This document shows, piece by piece, positions 4,235-5,316 of a stretch of 5,316 nt of DNA (position 1 is its first letter; each line of letters opens with the position of its first letter). The position numbers and the translations under genes were made by a program. The DNA is from Brevundimonas sp. (GTDB lineage: Bacteria; Pseudomonadota; Alphaproteobacteria; Caulobacterales; Caulobacteraceae), in NCBI GenBank assembly GCA_022712235.1, contig JALAGW010000235.1, positions 1 through 5,316 of the forward strand, read 5' to 3'. Below the pieces are notes generated by a model. It saw nothing but the letters and a program-made list of their open reading frames with translations, did not search any database and was not told the origin of the DNA.

Positions 4235-5316
4235 TTACTCGCCGAAGCCGAGGAAGCGGCTGGTGATGATGGCGGGAATGTCGCCGGTCGGCTTGGGACG
4301 GGCGCGCTCGGCCAGACGGGCGGCCTCGGCCACGACGGAACTGCTGGCGGAGGAGGCCGCCGTCAGGGCGCCGGTGTTGACCGCCGCCACCGCAGGAATG
4401 CCCACAGCGTCGCCCTTGACCTGGATGTTGGCGGCGTTGACCACCTGCAGCGCGGCCAGGTTGACGTTGCCCGAAACACGGATGCCCGCCTCGCCCGCGT
4501 CGATCGTGCCGAGCGGCGCGATCAGGTCCACATCGCCCGCCGGGATTTCCGGGATCGGGTTCAGGGTGGCGATGCCGGCGCCGGTGTTCTGGGTCGGCGG
4601 CGACAGGGTGACGTTGCCATACAGGTCATAGACCCGGCGCGGCGGCTGATAGACGGCGGTCGACTTGGACCCCCGCCCGGCGTTGATGTCGCCCTGGGCC
4701 GACCACATCAGCAGATCGCCGCCGAAGGTGGTGAAGACCCGGCTCTGCCCCAGCAGGACGGAGCCCAGAGAATAGACGTCGATGTCGCCCGACCCCATGG
4801 ACAAGACGCCCGCCGTCGAAGGCGGCGCCACGCCGCCGACACCGATCACCGTCTGACCGCCCGCCACCAGCATCTCGACATTGCCGCCAAACAGGGTCCG
4901 CACGCCCGAGCCGCCGAACATGGTCAGGTCCCCGGCGTAGGAGATGGCCTGACCCTCGGCGTCCTTCTCGGGAAGCAGAACGGCAATGGCGTTGCGGCCG
5001 CGCAGGTAGCTGCCGAAGCGCGCGCCATTGGGGTCGTTGTATTCGCGACCGCCCGCCTTCAGTTCGTCGAAATAGGCCTGTCGGACGAAGACGGCGCGCT
5101 GCTGACGATCCAGACCGTCGAAGTAGGTCAGGGCGTCCTTGGCGTCCGCCGCTTCATAGCCGAAGCGCTCCTTCAACCACTGGATCAGCTCGACGTCGTA
5201 GGTCTTGACCACCTTGCCAGGCTGGTCGGCCAGGGGACGCCCGACCTCGGCCAGATTGGCCGGATCAAGATACAGCTTGGCGAAGGCGTCATAGTTGGGA
5301 CCGCCCGCCCCGACCC
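4235..5316 (-). CDS. Filamentous haemagglutinin family surface protein (DUF3739-type), C-terminal part
   Basis: The frame is open through the right edge of the window and stops at TAA 4235-4237, giving the last 359 residues. The GTG at 5210-5212 (residue 35 here) is internal, not a start, because the same frame continues upstream without a stop (NYDAFAKLYLDPANLAEV). Residues about 40-125 are charged and helical (WLKERFGYEAADAKDALTYF). Residues about 128-310 are glycine-rich short beta repeats such as GDLTMFGGSG, GGDLLMWSAQGDINAGRGSK and AGDVDLIAPLGTIDAGEAGI, the pattern of beta-helical haemagglutinins; the WS.QGDINAGRG.K motif is typical of this family. An Ala/Ser linker and a basic segment lead to the tail ITSRFLGFGE. 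Such proteins are exported by the two-partner route: Sec signal and TPS domain at the N-terminus, with a TpsB/FhaC pore. Both would lie outside the window. Likely an adhesin or surface-structure protein. It heads the SapC/OmpH/TonB-C-like cluster. Confidence 0.87.
   Translation of the reverse strand, partial: VGAGGPNYDAFAKLYLDPANLAEVGRPLADQPGKVVKTYDVELIQWLKERFGYEAADAKDALTYFDGLDRQQRAVFVRQAYFDELKAGGREYNDPNGARFGSYLRGRNAIAVLLPEKDAEGQAISYAGDLTMFGGSGVRTLFGGNVEMLVAGGQTVIGVGGVAPPSTAGVLSMGSGDIDVYSLGSVLLGQSRVFTTFGGDLLMWSAQGDINAGRGSKSTAVYQPPRRVYDLYGNVTLSPPTQNTGAGIATLNPIPEIPAGDVDLIAPLGTIDAGEAGIRVSGNVNLAALQVVNAANIQVKGDAVGIPAVAAVNTGALTAASSASSSVVAEAARLAERARPKPTGDIPAIITSRFLGFGE

Noticed and set aside
4630..5010. 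DNA-level tandem repeats in the haemagglutinin gene
   Set aside because: The repetition is at the protein level (Gly-Asp/Gly-rich beta-strand units); the nucleotide sequence shows no exact tandem copies.
4235..5212. Haemagglutinin frame read as a complete 325-residue gene starting at GTG 5212
   Set aside because: The same frame continues without a stop to the window edge with family-like sequence, so the GTG is an internal valine and the gene is cut by the window.

Overview
The window is uniformly GC-rich and densely coded, with short intergenic gaps. Gene content points to an alphaproteobacterium, most likely Caulobacteraceae (Brevundimonas or a relative). The genus is an inference from composition and from the pairing of a DUF3739-type filamentous haemagglutinin with SapC-family and OmpH-family proteins. 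No RNA gene, insertion sequence, CRISPR array or phage gene was seen.

Left part (1-2339): the window opens inside the last 90 codons of a ferredoxin/rubredoxin-type FAD reductase on the + strand. It converges on an IclR-family regulator on the - strand. The regulator is divergent from a zinc alcohol/aldehyde dehydrogenase of the YahK type on the + strand. The 227-bp gap between regulator and dehydrogenase holds a plausible sigma70-type promoter (TTGCCG-18-TATGAT) whose spacer contains a perfect ATCC-N4-GGAT inverted repeat. This is the usual layout of a local repressor or activator controlling its divergent neighbour.

Right part (2352-5316): four genes on the - strand, read from right to left, form an apparent operon. 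They are the C-terminal 359 codons of a large filamentous-haemagglutinin-family surface protein, a SapC-family protein, a small OmpH/Skp-like periplasmic protein with a coiled coil, and a small secreted protein ending in a TonB-C-like domain. The last three are separated by only 3 and 4 nt. The first junction is 64 nt and carries a perfect 10-bp hairpin. This cluster converges on the dehydrogenase gene with 12 nt between the stops.

How the genes may work together: the right-hand block looks like a two-partner-secretion-type surface protein followed by envelope accessory genes (a putative chaperone, a SapC protein and a TonB-C-like periplasmic protein). That combination is the least well-described part of the window. 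The left block is a conventional regulator and enzyme pair next to an electron-transfer protein. Any pathway link between these two is not shown by the sequence.
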